Of a stretch of 64,000 bases of DNA, positions 24,866-39,643 are shown one piece after another. The stretch is from positions 12,232,001 to 12,296,000 of the forward strand of contig JAWQEG010000062.1 of the NCBI GenBank assembly GCA_033782935.1. The letters are read 5' to 3'. The stretch's first letter is position 1, and each line of letters opens with the position of its first letter. This stretch comes from Petrolisthes cinctipes (taxonomy: Eukaryota; Arthropoda; Malacostraca; Decapoda; Porcellanidae). Below the pieces are notes generated by a model. That model worked only from the letters and a program-made list of their open reading frames with translations. It was not told where the DNA came from and made no database searches. The translations under genes and the position numbers were made by a program.

Positions 24866-25715
24866 CATATATTTTGAAAATATTCTAGCACTGAGTAAGC
24901 ATGTACAGATCGCTTCTGGGACCCCAAAATATCGAATTTTCGGGTGTTTTGAGCCTGAATTAGAGATATAAACGGGTACAGAAAATGCATGCACATATTG
25001 ACTTTGGGCACCTAAAATATCGATTTTCAGCATGTTTTGGGCCTGTATTTTGAAAAATTTCTAGCACTGCGTAGGCATGTACAGATCGCTTCTGGAACCC
25101 CAAAATATCGAATTTTCGGGTGTTTTGAGCCTGAATTTGAGATATAAACGGATACAGAAGATGCATGCACATATCGACTTTTGGGCACCTAAAATATCGA
25201 TTTTGAGCATGTTTTGGGTCTGTATTTTGGAATCATTCTAACTAGGACTAGGCATGTACTGATCGCTTCTAGGACCCAAAAATACCGAATTTTCGGATGT
25301 TTTGAGCCTTAATTTGAGATATAAAAGGGTACAGAAGACGCATGCACATATCGACTTTGGACATTTAAAATATCGATTTTTTGTATGTTTTGAGCCTATA
25401 TTTTGAAAACATTCTAGCACTGAGTAGGCATGTACAGATCGCTTCTGGGACCCAAATATTTCGAATTTTCGGGTGTTTTGAGGTTGAATTTGGGATATAA
25501 ACGGGTGCAGAAGATGCATACACATATTGACTTTGGGCACCAAAAATATCGATTTTCATCATGTTTTGGGCCTGTATCTGAGTAGGCATGTACAGATCGC
25601 TTCTGGGACTCAAAAATATCGAATTTTCGGGTGTTTGGAGCCTGAATTTGAGATATAAACGAGTATAGAAGATGCATGCACATATCGACTTTTGGCCACC
25701 TAAAAGATCGATTTT

Positions 25716-26862
25716 CTGTATGTTTTGGGCCTGTATTTTGAAAATACTCTAACACGGAGTAGGTATGTACAGATCGCTTCTGGGAACCCAAAATACAGAA
25801 TTTTCGGGTGTTTTGGGGATAAATTTGAGATATCGACTTTGGGCACCTAAAATATCGATTTTTAGCATGTTTTGGGCCTATATTTTGAAAATATTCTAGC
25901 ACTGAGTAAGCATGTACAGATCGCTTCTGGGACCAAAACATATGGAATTTTCGGGTGTTTGGAGCCTGAATTTGAGATATAAACGGGTTTAGAAGATGCA
26001 TGCACATATCGACTTTTGGTCACCTAAAATATCGATTTTCAGCATGTTTTGGGCCAGTATTTTGAAAATGCTCTAACACGGAGTAGGCATGTACAGATCG
26101 CTTCTGTGACCCAAAATATAGAATTTTCGGGTGTTTTGAGGCTGAATTTGGGATATAAACGGGTGCAGAAGATGCCTGCACATATCGACTTTGGACACTT
26201 AAAATATCGATTTTTAGAATGTTTTCAGCCTGTATCTGAGTAGGCATTTACAGATCGCTTCTGGGACAAAAAAATATCGAATTTTCGGGTGTTTTGGGCC
26301 TGAATTTGAGATATCGACTTTGGGCACCTAAAATATCGATTTTTAGCATGTTTTGGGGCTATATTTTGAAAATATTCTAGCACTGACTAGGCATGTACAG
26401 ATCGCTTCTGGGACCCCGAAATATCGAATTTTCGGGTGTTTTCACCCTGAATTTGAGATATAAACGGGTACAGAAAATGCGTGCACATATTGACTTTGGG
26501 CACCTAAAATATCGATTTTCAGCATGTTTTGGGCTTGTATTTTGAAAATACTCTAAAACGGAGTAGGCAAGTACAGATCGCTTCTGGGACCCCAAAATAT
26601 CGAATTTTCGGGTGTTTGGAGCCTGAATTTGAGATATAAACGGGTACAGAAGATGCATCCACATATCGACTTTTGGGCACTTAAAAGATCGATTTTCAGT
26701 ATGTTTTGGGCCTGTATATTGAAAATACTCGAACACGGAGTAAGCATGTACAGATCGATTCTGGAACCCCAAAATATCGAATTTTCGGGTGTTTTGGGCC
26801 TGAATTTGAGATATCGACTTTGGGCACCTAAAATATCGATTTTTAGCATGTTTTGGGACTGT
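25716..26862 (+). repeat. Higher-order repeat, copy 2 (2,492-bp offset)
   Basis: Partner of 23224-24372. It carries only one version of the 500-bp unit that is tandemly doubled in copy 1, so the 500-bp duplication probably happened after the 2,492-bp one, or one unit was lost here. Confidence 0.8.
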
Positions 26863-29447
26863 ATTTTGAAAATACTCTAACACGGAGTAGGCATGTACAA
26901 ATCGCTTCTGAGACCCCAAAATATCGAATTTTCGGGTGTTTTGGGGATAAATTTGAGATATCGACTTTAGGCACCTAAAATATCGATTTTTAGCATGTTT
27001 TGGGCCTATATTTTGAAAATATTCTAGCACTGAGTAAGCATGTACAGATCGCTTCTGGGACCCCAAAATATCAAATTTTCGGGTGTTTTGATCCTGAATT
27101 TGAGATATAAACGGGTACAGAAAATGCATGCACATATTGAATTTGGGCACCTAAAATATCGATTTTCAGCATGTTTTGGGCCTGTATTTTGAAAATACTC
27201 TAACACGGAGTAGGCATGTACAGATCGCTTCTTGGACCCAAAAATATCGAATTTTCGGGTGTTTTGAACCTGAATTTGTGATATAGACGGATACAAAAGA
27301 TGCATGCACATATCGACTTTCGGCACCTAAAATATCGATTTTGAGCATGTTTTGGGCCTGTATTTTGAAAATACTCTAACACGGAGTAGGCATGTAAAGA
27401 TGGCTTCGGGGACCCAAAAATATCGAATTTTCCGGTGTTTTGAGCCTGAATTTGAGATATAAACGGGTACAGAAGATGCATGCAAAGTTCGACTTTTTGC
27501 ACCAAAAATATCGATTTTGAGCATGTTTTGGGTCTGTATCTTGAAAACATTCTAGCAAGAAGTAGGCATCTACAGATTGCTTCTGGGACCCCAAAATATC
27601 GAATTTTCGAGTGTTTTGAACCTGAATTTGGGATATAGACGGGTACAGAATATGCATACACATATTGACTTTGGGCAGCTAAAATATCAATTTTCAGCAT
27701 GTTTTAGGCCTGTAATTTGAAAATACTCTAACACGGAGTATGCATGTACACATTGCTTTTGGGACCCAAAAATATCGAATATTCGGGTGTTTTGAGTCTG
27801 AATTTGAGATATAAACGGGTACAGAAGATGCATGCACATATCGACTTTGGGCACCTAAAATATCGATTTTGACCTTGTTTTGAGCCTGTATTTTGAAAAT
27901 ACTATAGTACGGTGTAGACATGTACAGATCGCTTAAGGGACACAAAAATATCGTTTTTTTGGGTGTTTTGAGCCTGAATTTGAAATATAAACGGGTACAG
28001 AAGATGCATGCACATATCGACTTTGGCACCCAAAATATAGATTTTTAGTATGTTTTGGACGTATAATTTGAAAATATTCTAGCACTGAGTAGGCATGTAC
28101 AGGTCGCTTCTGGGACCCGAAAATATCGAATTTTCGGGGGTTTTGAGCCAGAATTTGGGATATAACCGAGTACAGGCAATGCATGCACATATCGACTTTT
28201 TGCACCTAAAATATTGATTTTGAGCATGTTTTGGGTCTGTATCTTGAAAAAATTCTAGCAAGGAGTAGGCATGTACAGATCGCTTCTGGCACCCAAAAAT
28301 ACCGAATTTTCTGGTGTTTTGAACCTGAGTTTGGGTAATAGACGGGTCCAGAAGATGCATACACATATTGACTTTGGGCACCTAAAATATAGATTTTCAG
28401 CATGTTTTGGGCCTGTATTTTGAAAATACATTAACACGGAGTAGGCATGTACAGATCGCTTCTGGGACCCAAAAATATCGAATTTTCTGGTGTTTTGAAC
28501 CTGAATTAGGGATATACACGTGTACAGATGATGCATACACATTTTGACTTTGGGCACATAAAATATCGATTTACAGCATGTTTTGGCCTTGTATTTTAAA
28601 AACACTCTAACACGGAGTGTGCACGTACAGATCGCTTCTGGGACCCAAAAATATTGAATTTTCGGGTGTTTTGAACCTGAATTTGGGATATAGACGGATA
28701 CAGAAGATGCATGCACATATCGACTTTGGGCACCTAAAATATCGATTTTGAGCATGTTTTGGGCCTGTATTTTGAAAATACTCTAACACGGAGTAAGCAT
28801 GTACAGATCGCTTCGGGGACACAAAAATATCGAATTTTTGTGTGTTTTGAGCCTGAATTTGAGATATAAACGGGTACAGAAGATGCATGCACATTTCGAT
28901 TTTTTGCACCTAAAATATCGATTTTGAGCATGTTTTGGGTCTGTATCTTGAAAACATTCTAGCAAGAAGTAGGCATGTACAGATTGCTTCTGGAACCCAA
29001 AAATATCGAATTTTCGAGTGTTTTGAAACTTATTTTGGGATATAGACGGGTACAGAAGATACATACACATATTGATTTTGGGCAGCTAAAATATCGATTT
29101 TCAGCATGTTTTAGGCCTGTATTTTGAAAATACTCTAACACGGAGTATGCATGTACACATTGCTTTTGATACCCAAAAATATTGAATATTCGGGTGTTTT
29201 GAGTCTGAATTTGAGATATAAACGGGTACAGAAGATGCATGCACATATCGACTTTGGGCACCCAAAATATCGATTTTGAGCATGTTTTGGGCCTGTATTT
29301 TAAAAATACTATAGCACGGTGTAGACATGTACAAATCGCTTCTGGGACACAAAAATATCGATTTTTTTGGGTGTTTTGAGCCTGAATTTGAGATATAAAC
29401 GGGTACAGAAGATGCATGCACATATCGACTTTTTGCACCTAAAATAT

Positions 29448-31731
29448 CGATTATGAGCATGTCTTGGGTTTGTATCTTAAAAAATTCTATCAAGAAGTAG
29501 GCATGTACAGATCGCTTCTGGGACCCAAAAATATCGAATTTTCGGGTGTTTTGAATCTGAATTTGGGATATAGACGGATACAGAAGATGCATGCACATAT
29601 CGACTTTGGGCACCTAAAATATCGATTTAGAGCATGTTTTGGGCCTGTATTTTGAAAATACTCTAACACGGAGTAGGCATATACAGATGGCTTCGGGGAC
29701 CCAAAAATATCGATTTTTCGGGTGTTTTGAGCTTGAATTTTAGATATAAACGGGTACAGAAGATGCATGCACATTTCGACTTTTTGCACCTAAAATATCG
29801 ATTTTGAACATGTTTTGGGTCTGTATCTTGAAAACATTCTAGCAAGAAGTAGGCATGTACAAATTGCTTCTGGGACCCAAAAATATCGAATTTTCGAGTG
29901 TTTTGAACTTGAATTTGGGATATAGACAGGTACAGAAGATGCATACACATATTGACTTTGGGCTGCTAAAATATCGATTTTCAGCATGTTTTTGGACTGT
30001 AATTTGAAAATACTCTAACACGGAGTAGGCATGTACAGATCGTTTCTGGGACACAAAAATATCGATTTTTCGGGTGTTTTGAGCCTGAATTTGAGATATA
30101 AACGGGTACAGAAGATGCATGCACTTATCGACTTTGGATACCTAAAATATCGATTTATAGCATGTTTAAAGCCTGTATTTTAAAAACATTCTAGCACTGA
30201 GTAGGCATGTGCAGATTGCTTAAGGGACCCAAAAATATCGAATTTTCGGAGTTTTGGTCCTGAATTTGAGATATAAACGGGTACAGAAGATTCTTACACA
30301 TATTGACTTTGGGCACATAAAATATCGATTTTCAGCATGTTTTGGGCCTGTATTTTAAAAACACTCTAACACGGAGTATGCACGTACAGATTGCTTCTGG
30401 GACCCAAAAATATGGAATTTTCGGGGGGTTTTGAGCCTGAATTTGAGATATAAACGGATACAGAAGATGCATGCACATATCGACTTTGGGCACCTAAAAT
30501 ATCGATTTTTAGCATGTTATGGGCCTGTATTTTAAAAATACTCTAACACGGAGTATGCACGTACAGATTGCTTCTGGGACCCAAAAATATGGAATTTTCG
30601 GGTGTTTTGAGCCTGAATTTTAGATATAAACGGGTACAGAAGATGCATGCACTTATCGACTTTGGACACCTAAAATATTGATTTTGAGCATGTTTTTGGT
30701 CTGTATCTTGAAAACATTCTAGCAAGGAGTAGGAATGTACAGATCGCTTTTGGAACCCAAAAATATCGAATTTTCGGGTGTTTTGAACTTGAATTAGGGA
30801 TATACACGTGTACAGAAGATGCATACACATATTGACTTTGGGCACAAAAAATATCGATTTTCAGCATGTTTTGGGCCTGTATTTTAAAAACACTCTAACA
30901 CGGAGTATGCACGTACAGATTGTTTCTGGGACCCGAAAATATCGAATTTTCGGGTTTTGAGCCTGAATTTGAGATATAAACAGTTACAGAAGATGCATGC
31001 ACATATCGACTTTGGGCACCTAAAATATCGATTTTTTGCATGTTTTGGGCCTGTATTTAAAAAATACTCTAACACGGAGTAGACATGTACAGATCGCTTT
31101 TAGGACCCAAAAATATCGAATTTTCGGGTGTTTTGAGCCTGAATTTGAGATATAAACGGGTACAGAAGATGCATGCACATATCGACATTTTGCACCTTAA
31201 ATATCGATTTTGAGCATGTCTTGGGTTTGTATCTTAAAAAATTCTATCAAGAAGTAGGCATGTACAGATCGCTTCTGGGACCCAAAAATATCGAATTTTC
31301 GGGTGTTTTCAACCTGAATTTGGGATATAGACGGATACAGAAGATGCATGCACATATCGACTTTGGGCACCTAAAATATCGATTTAGAGCATGTTTTGGG
31401 CCTGTATTTTACAAATACTCTAACACGGAGTAGGCATGTACAGATGGCTTCGGGGACCCAAAAATATCGACTTTTCGGGTGTTTTTAGCTTGAATTTGAG
31501 ATATAAACGAGTACAGAAGATGCATGCACATTTCGACTTTTTGCACCTAAAATATCGATTTTGAGCATGTTTTGGGTCTGTATCTTGAAAACATTCTAGC
31601 AAGAAGTAGGCATGTACAGATTGCTTCTGGGACCCAAAAATATCGAATTTTAGAGTGTTTTGAACCTGAATTTGGGATATAGACGGGTACAGAAGATGCA
31701 TACACATATTGACTTTGAGCAGCTAAAATAT
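29448..31731 (+). repeat. 13-monomer higher-order repeat, copy 1 (2,284-bp unit)
   Basis: A 2,282-2,284-bp unit (about 13 x 176) repeated head to tail. The junction is clear: ATTATGAGCATGTCTTGGG at the start of copy 1 reappears at the start of copy 2, directly after a GGCAGC/GAGCAGC monomer. Only scattered substitutions separate the copies over the whole length. Confidence 0.88.
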
Positions 31732-34013
31732 CGATTATGAGCATGTCTTGGGTTTGTATCTTAAAAAATTCTATCAAGAAGTAGGCATGTACAGATCGCT
31801 TCTGGGACCCAAAAATATCGAATTTTCGGGTGTTTTGAATCTGAATTTGGGATATAGACGGATACAGAAGATGCATGCACATATCGACTTTGGGCACCTA
31901 AAATATCGATTTAGAGCATGTTTTGGGCCTGTATTTTGAAAAAAAAAACACGGAGTAGGCATATACAGATGGCTTCGGGGACCCAAAAATATCGATTTTT
32001 CGGGTGTTTTGAGCTTGAATTTGAGATATAAACGGGTACAGAAGATGCATGCACATTTCGACTTTTTGCACCTAAAATATCGATTTTGAGCATGTTTTGG
32101 GTCTGTATCTTGAAAACATTCTAGCAAGAAGTAGGCATGTACAAATTGCTTCTGGGACCCAAAAATATCGAATTTTCGAGTGTTTTGAACTTGAATTTGG
32201 GATATAGACAGGTACAGAAGATGCATACACATATTGACTTTGGGCTGCTAAAATATCGATTTTCAGCATGTTTTTGGACTGTAATTTGAAAATACTCTAA
32301 CACGGAGTAGGCATGTACAGATCGTTTCTGGGACACAAAAATATCGATTTTTCGGGTGTTTTGAGCCTGAATTTGAGATATAAACGGGTACAGAAGATGC
32401 ATGCACTTATCGACTTTGGATACCTAAAATATCGATTTATAGCATGTTTAAAGCCTGTATTTTAAAAACATTCTAGCACTGAGTAGGCATGTGCAGATTG
32501 CTTAAGGGACCCAAAAATATCGAATTTTCGGAGTTTTGGTCCTGAATTTGAGATATAAACGGGTACAGAAGATTCTTACACATATTGACTTTGGGCACAT
32601 AAAATATCGATTTTCAGCATGTTTTGGGCCTGTATTTTAAAAACACTCTAACACGGAGTATGCACGTACAGATTGCTTCTGGGACCCAAAAATATGGAAT
32701 TTTCGGGGGGTTTTGAGCCTGAATTTGAGATATAAACGGATACAGAAGATGCATGCACATATCGACTTTGGGCACCTAAAATATCGATTTTTAGCATGTT
32801 ATGGGCCTGTATTTTAAAAATACTCTAACACGGAGTATGCACGTACAGATTGCTTCTGGGACCCAAAAATATGGAATTTTCGGGTGTTTTGAGCCTGAAT
32901 TTTAGATATAAACGGGTACAGAAGATGCATGCACTTATCGACTTTGGACACCTAAAATATTGATTTTGAGCATGTTTTTGGTCTGTATCTTGAAAACATT
33001 CTAGCAAGGAGTAGGAATGTACAGATCGCTTTTGGAACCCAAAAATATCGAATTTTCGGGTGTTTTGAACTTGAATTAGGGATATACACGTGTACAGAAG
33101 ATGCATACACATATTGACTTTGGGCACAAAAAATATCGATTTTCAGCATGTTTTGGGCCTGTATTTTAAAAACACTCTAACACGGAGTATGCACGTACAG
33201 ATTGTTTCTGGGACCCAAAAATATCGAATTTTCGGGTGTTTTGAGCCTGAATTTGAGATATAAACAGTTACAGAAGATGCATGCACATATCGACTTTGGG
33301 CACCTAAAATATCGATTTTTTGCATGTTTTGGGCCTGTATTTAAAAAATACTCTAACACGGAGTAGACATGTACAGATCGCTTTTAGGACCCAAAAATAT
33401 CGAATTTTCGGGTGTTTTGAGCCTGAATTTGAGATATAAACGGGTACAGAAGATGCATGCACATATCGACATTTTGCACCTAAAATATCGATTTTGAGCA
33501 TGTCTTGGGTTTGTATCTTAAAAAATTCTATCAAGAAGTAGGCATGTACAGATCGCTTCTGGGACCCAAAAATATCGAATTTTCGGGTGTTTTCAACCTG
33601 AATTTGGGATATAGACGGATACAGAAGATGCATGCACATATCGACTTTGGGCACCTAAAATATCGATTTAGAGCATGTTTTGGGCCTGTATTTTACAAAT
33701 ACTCTAACACGGAGTAGGCATGTACAGATGGCTTCGGGGACCCAAAAATATCGACTTTTCGGGTGTTTTGAGCTTGAATTTGAGATATAAACGAGTACAG
33801 AAGATGCATGCACATTTCGACTTTTTGCACCTAAAATATCGATTTTGAGCATGTTTTGGGTCTGTATCTTGAAAACATTCTAGCAAGAAGTAGGCATGTA
33901 CAGATTGCTTCTGGGACCCAAAAATATCGAATTTTAGAGTGTTTTGAACCTGAATTTGGGATATAGACGGGTACAGAAGATGCATACACATATTGACTTT
34001 GGGCAGCTAAAAT
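31732..34013 (+). repeat. 13-monomer higher-order repeat, copy 2 (2,284-bp unit)
   Basis: Second tandem copy of 29448-31731. A private change near 31939 replaces the AAATACTCTAA stretch of copy 1 with a run of ten A residues, which slightly shortens that monomer. Confidence 0.88.
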
Positions 34014-34584
34014 ATCGATTTTCAGCATGTTTTAGGCCTGTAATTTGAAAATACTCTAACACGGAGTATGCATGTACACATTGCTTTTGGGACCCAAAAA
34101 TATCGAATATTCGGGTGTTTTGAGTTTGAATTTGAGATATAAACGGGTACAGAAGATGCATGCACATATCGACTTTGGGCACCCAAAATATCGATTTTGA
34201 GCATGTTTTGGGCCTGTATTTTTAAAATACCCTAACACTGAGTAGACACGTACAGATCGCTTCTGGAACCCAAATAAATCGAATTTTAGGGTGTTCTGAG
34301 CCTGAATTTGAGATATGAACGGGTACAGAAGATGCATGCACATATCGACTTTTTGCACCTAAAATATCGATTTTGAGCATGTTTTGGGCCGGTATTTTGA
34401 AAATAATCTAACACGGAGTAGGCATGTACAGATCGTTTCTGGGACACAAAAATATCGATGTTTCGGGTGTTTTGAGCCTGAATTTGAGATATAAACGGAT
34501 ACAGAAGATGCATGCACATATCGACATTTTGCACTTAAAATATCGATTTTGAGCATGTTTTTGGTCTGTATCTTGAAAACATTC

Positions 34585-37221
34585 TAACACGGAGTATGCA
34601 CCTACAGATTGCTTCTGGGACCCAAACATATGGAATTTTCGGGGGGTTTTGAGCCTGAATTTGAGATATAAACGGGTACAGAAGATGCATGCACATATCG
34701 ACTTTGGGCACTTAAAATATCGATTTTCAGCATGTTTTGGGCCTGTATTATAAAAACACTCTAACACGGAGTATGCACGTACAGATCGCTTCTGGGACAC
34801 AAAAATATCGATTTTTTTGGGTGTTTTGAGCCTGAATTTGAGATATAAACGGGTACAGAAGATGCATGCACATATCGACTTTGGGCACCTAAAATATCGA
34901 TTTTTAGCATGTTTTGGGCCTGTATTTAAAAAATACTCTAACACGGAGTAGACAAGTACAGATTGCTTTTGGGACCCAAAAATATCGAATTTTCGGGTGT
35001 TTTGAGCCTGAATTTGAGATATAAACGGGTACAGAAGATGCATGCACATATCGACTTTGGACACCTAAAATATCGATTTTTAGCATGTTTTGAGCCTATA
35101 TTTTGAAAACATTCTAGCACTGAGTATGCATGTACAGATCGCTTAAGGGACCCAAAAATATGTAATTTTCGGGTGTTTTGAGCCTGAATTTGAGATATAA
35201 ACGGGTACAGAAGATGCATGCACATATCGACTTTTTGCACCTAAAATATAGATTTTGAGCATGTCTTGGGTTTGTATCTTAAAAAATTCTATCAAGAAGT
35301 AGGCATGTACAGATCGCTTCTGGGACCCAAAAATATCGATTTTTCGGGTGTTTTGAACCTGAATTTGGGATATAGACGGATACAGAAGATTCATACACAT
35401 ATTGACTTTGGGCAGCTAAAATATCGATTTTCAGCATGTTTTAGGCCTGTAATTTGAAAATACTCTAACACGGAGTATGCATGTACACATTGCTTTTGGG
35501 ACCCAAAAATATCGAATATTCGGGTGTTTTGAGTATGAATTTGAGATATAAACGGGTACAGAAGATGCATGCACATATCGACTTTGTCACCCAAAATATC
35601 GATTTTTAGTAGGTTTTCAGCGTATAATTTGAAAATATTCTAGCACTGAGTAGGCATGTACAGATCGCTTCTCGGACCCAAAAATATCGAATGTTCGGGG
35701 GTTTTGAGCCAGAATTTGGGATATAACCGGGTACAGAGGATGCATGCACATATCGACTTTTTGCACCTAAAATATCGATTTTGAGCATGTTTTGGGTCTG
35801 TATCTTGAAAAAATTCTAGCAAGGAGTAGGCATGTACAGATCGCTTCTGCGACCCAAAAATACCGAATTTTCTGGTGTTCTGAACCTGAATTTCGGATAT
35901 AGACGGGTACAGAAGATGCATACTCATATTGACTTTGGGCACCTAATATATAGATTTTCAGCATGTTTTGGGCCTGTATTTTGAAAATACATTAACACGG
36001 AGTAGGCATGTACAGATCGCTTCTGGGACCCAAAAATATCGAATTTTCGGGTGTTTTGAGCCTGAATTTGTGATATAAACGGATACAGAAGATGCATGTA
36101 CATATCGACTTTGGGCACCTAAAATATCGATTTTGAGCATGTTTTGGGCCGGTATTTTGAAAATACTCTAACACGGAGTAGGCATGTACAGATCGTTTCT
36201 GGGACACAAAAATATCGATGTTTCGGGTGTTTTGAGCCTGAATTTGAGATATAAACGGGTACAGAAGATGCATGCACTTAACGACTTTGGACACCTAAAA
36301 TATCGATTTATAGCATGTTTTAAGCCTGTATTTTAAAAACATTCTAGCACTGAGTAGGCATGTGCAGATTGCTTAAGGGACCCAAAAATATCGAATTTTC
36401 GGAGTTTTGAGCCTGAATTTGAGATATAAACGGGTACAGAAGATGCATGCACATATCGACTTTGGCACCCAAAATATCGATTTTTAGTATGTTTTCGACG
36501 TATAATATGAAAATATTCTAGCACTGAGTAGGCATGTACAGATCGCTTCTGGGACACAAAAATATCGATTTTTCGGGTGTTTTGAACCTGAATTTGGGAT
36601 ATAGACGGGTACAGAAGATGCATACACATATTGACTTTGGGCAGCTAAAATATCGATTTTCAGCATGTTTTAGGCCTGTAATTTGAAAATACTCTAACAC
36701 GGAGTATGCATGTACACATTGCTTTTGGGACCCAAAAATATTGAATATTCGGGTGTTTTGAGTCTGAATTTGAGATATAAACGGGTACAGAAGATGCATG
36801 CACATATGGACTTTGGGCACCCAAAATATCGATTTTGAGCATGTTTTGGGCCTGTATTTTTAAAATACTCTAACACTGAGTAGACACGTACAGATCGCTT
36901 CTGGAACCCAAATAAATCGAATTTTAGGGTGTTCTGAGCCTGAATTTGAGATATGAACGGGTACAGAAGATGCATGCACATATCGACTTTGGCACCCAAA
37001 ATATCGATTTTTAGTATGTTTTCAGCGTATAATTTGAAAATATTCTTTCACTGAGTAGGCATGTACAGATCGCTTCTGGGACCCAAAAATATCGAATTTT
37101 AGGGGGTTTTGAGCCAGAATTTGGGATATGACCGTGTACAGAGGATGCATGCACATATCGACTTTTTGCACCTAAAATATCGATTTTGAGCATGTTTTGG
37201 GTCTGTATCTTGAAAATATTC
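34585..37221 (+). repeat. 15-monomer higher-order repeat, copy 1 (2,637-bp unit)
   Basis: The unit starts with a GAGTATGCACCTACAGATTG monomer and is repeated at 37222. The offset is 2,637 bp until about 36020 and 2,462 bp from about 36175 onward. The difference of 175 bp is one monomer that is present here and absent in copy 2. Confidence 0.85.
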
Positions 37222-39440
37222 TAACACGGAGTATGCACCTACAGATTGCTTCTGGGACCCAAACATATGGAATTTTTGGGGGGTTTTGAGCCTGAATTTG
37301 AGATATAAACGGGTACAGAAGATGCATGCACATATCGACTTTGGGCACTTAAAATATCGATTTTCAGCATGTTTTGGGCCTGTATTATAAAAACACTCTA
37401 ACACGGAGTATGCACGTACAGATTGCTTCTGGGACACAAAAATTTCGATTTTTTTGGGTGTTTTGAGCCTGAATTTGAGATATAAACGGGTACAGAAGAT
37501 GCATGCACATATCGACTTTGGGCACCTAAAATATCGATTTTTAGCATGTTTTGGGCCTGTATTTAAAAAATACTCTAACACGGAGTAGACAAGTACAGAT
37601 TGCTTTTGGGACCCAAAAATATCGAATTTTCGGGTGTTTTGAGCCTGAATTTAAGATATAAACGGGTACAGAAGATGCATGCACATATCGACTTTGGACA
37701 CCTAAAATATCGATTTTTAGCATGTTTTGAGCCTATATTTTGAAAACATTCTAACACTGAGTATGCATGTACAGATCGCTTAAGGGACCCAAAAATATCG
37801 AATTTTCGGGTGTTTTGAGCCTGAATTTGAGATATAAACGGGTACAGAAGATGCATGCACATATCGACTTTTTGCACCTAAAATATCGATTTTGAGCATG
37901 TCTTGGGTTTGTATCTTAAAAAATTCTATCAAGAAGTAGGCATGTACAGATCGCTTCTGGGACCCAAAAATATCGATTTTTCGGGTGTTTTGAACCTGAA
38001 TTTGGGATATAGACGGATACAGAAGATGCATACACATATTGACTTTGGGCAGCTAAAATATCGATTTTCAGCATGTTTTAGACCTGTAATTTGAAAATAC
38101 TCAAACACGGAGTATGCATGTACACATTGCTTTTGGGACCCAAAAATATCGAATATTCGGGTTTTTTTGAGTCTGAATTTGAGATATAAACGGGTACAGA
38201 AGATGAATGCACATATCGACTTTGGCACCCAAAATATCGATTTTTAGTATGTTTTCAGCGTATAATTTGAAAATATACTAGCACTGAGTAGGCATGTACA
38301 GATCGCTTCTCGGACCCAAAAATATCGAATGTTCGGGGGTTTTGAGCCAGAATTTGGGATATAACCGGGTACAGAGGATGCATGCACATATCGACTTTTT
38401 GCACCTAAAATATCGATTTTTAGCATGTTTTGGGTCTGTATCTTGAAAAAATTCTAGCAAGGAGTAGGCATGTACAGATCGCTTCTGGGACCCAAAAATA
38501 CCGAATTTTCTGGTGTTTTGAACCTGAATTTGGGATATAGACGGGTACAGAAGATGCATACTCATATTGACTTTGGGCAACTAATATATAGATTTTCAGC
38601 ATGTTTTGGGCCTGTATTTTGAAAATACATTAACACGGAGTAGGCATGTACAGATCGTTTCTGGGACACAAAAATATCGATGTTTCGGGTGTTTTGAGCC
38701 TGAATTTGAGATATAAACGGGTACAGAAGATGCATGCACTTAACGACTTTGGACACCTGAAATATCGATTTATAGCATGTTTTAAGCCTGTATTTTAAAA
38801 ACATTCTAGCACTGAGTAGGCATGTGCAGATTGCTTGAGGGACCCAAAAATATCGAATTTTAGGAGTTTTGAGCCTGAATTTGAGATATAAACGGGTACA
38901 GAAGATGCATGCACATATCGACTTTGGCCCCCAAAATATCGATTTTTAGTATGTTTTCGGCGTATAATTTGAAAATATTCTAGCACTGAGTAGGCATGTA
39001 CAGATCGCTTCTGGGACACAAAAATATCGATTTTTCGGGTGTTTTGAACCTGAATTTGGGATATAGACGGGTACAGAAGATGCATACACATATTGACTTT
39101 GGGCAGCTAAAATATCGATTTTCAGCATGTTTTAGGCCTGTAATTTGAAAATACTCTAACACGGAGTATGCATGTACACATTGCTTTTGGGACCCAAAAA
39201 TATTGAATATTCGGGTGTTTTGAGTCTGAATTTGAGATATAAACGGGTACAGAAGATGCATGCACATATGGACTTTGGGCACCCAAAATATCGATTTTGA
39301 GCATGTTTTGGGCCTGTATTTTTAAAATACTCTAACACTGAGTAGACACGTACAGATCGCTTCTGGAACCCAAATAAATCGAATTTTAGGGTGTTCTGAG
39401 CCTGAATTTGAGATATGAACGGGTACAGAAGATGCATGCA
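37222..39440 (+). repeat. 15-monomer higher-order repeat, copy 2, one monomer lost
   Basis: Copy of 34585-37221 lacking the monomer that corresponds to about 36000-36175 (the join is near 38650). It ends near 39440, where similarity to copy 1 stops. Confidence 0.85.
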
Positions 39441-39643
39441 CATATCGACTTTGGGCACCTAAAATATCGATTTTGAGCATGTTTTGGGCCTGTATTTTGA
39501 AAATACTATAGCACAGCGTAGACATGTAAAATTCGCTTCTGGGACACAAAAATATCGATTTTTTTGGGTGTTTTGAGCCTGAATTTGAGATATAAACGGG
39601 TACAGAAGATGCATGCACATATCGACTTTGGCACCCAAAATAT

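Larger units (their letters stand above)
13148..27150 (+). repeat. Satellite array, middle segment (mixed monomer classes)
   Basis: The same family and orientation as 1-10405 continue without a break after the LINE. The segment mixes 176-bp units with many 147-bp units, recognised by GAGATATCGAC or GAGATATCAAC, and a few 158-bp units. Further private deletions occur near 19130 and 21090 (about 16 bp lost before CTTTTGGGG) and near 19640 (about 42 bp lost relative to its sister copy). The last 147-bp unit is near 26950. Many duplicated blocks are nested inside and listed separately. No gene or RNA gene was seen. Confidence 0.97.
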
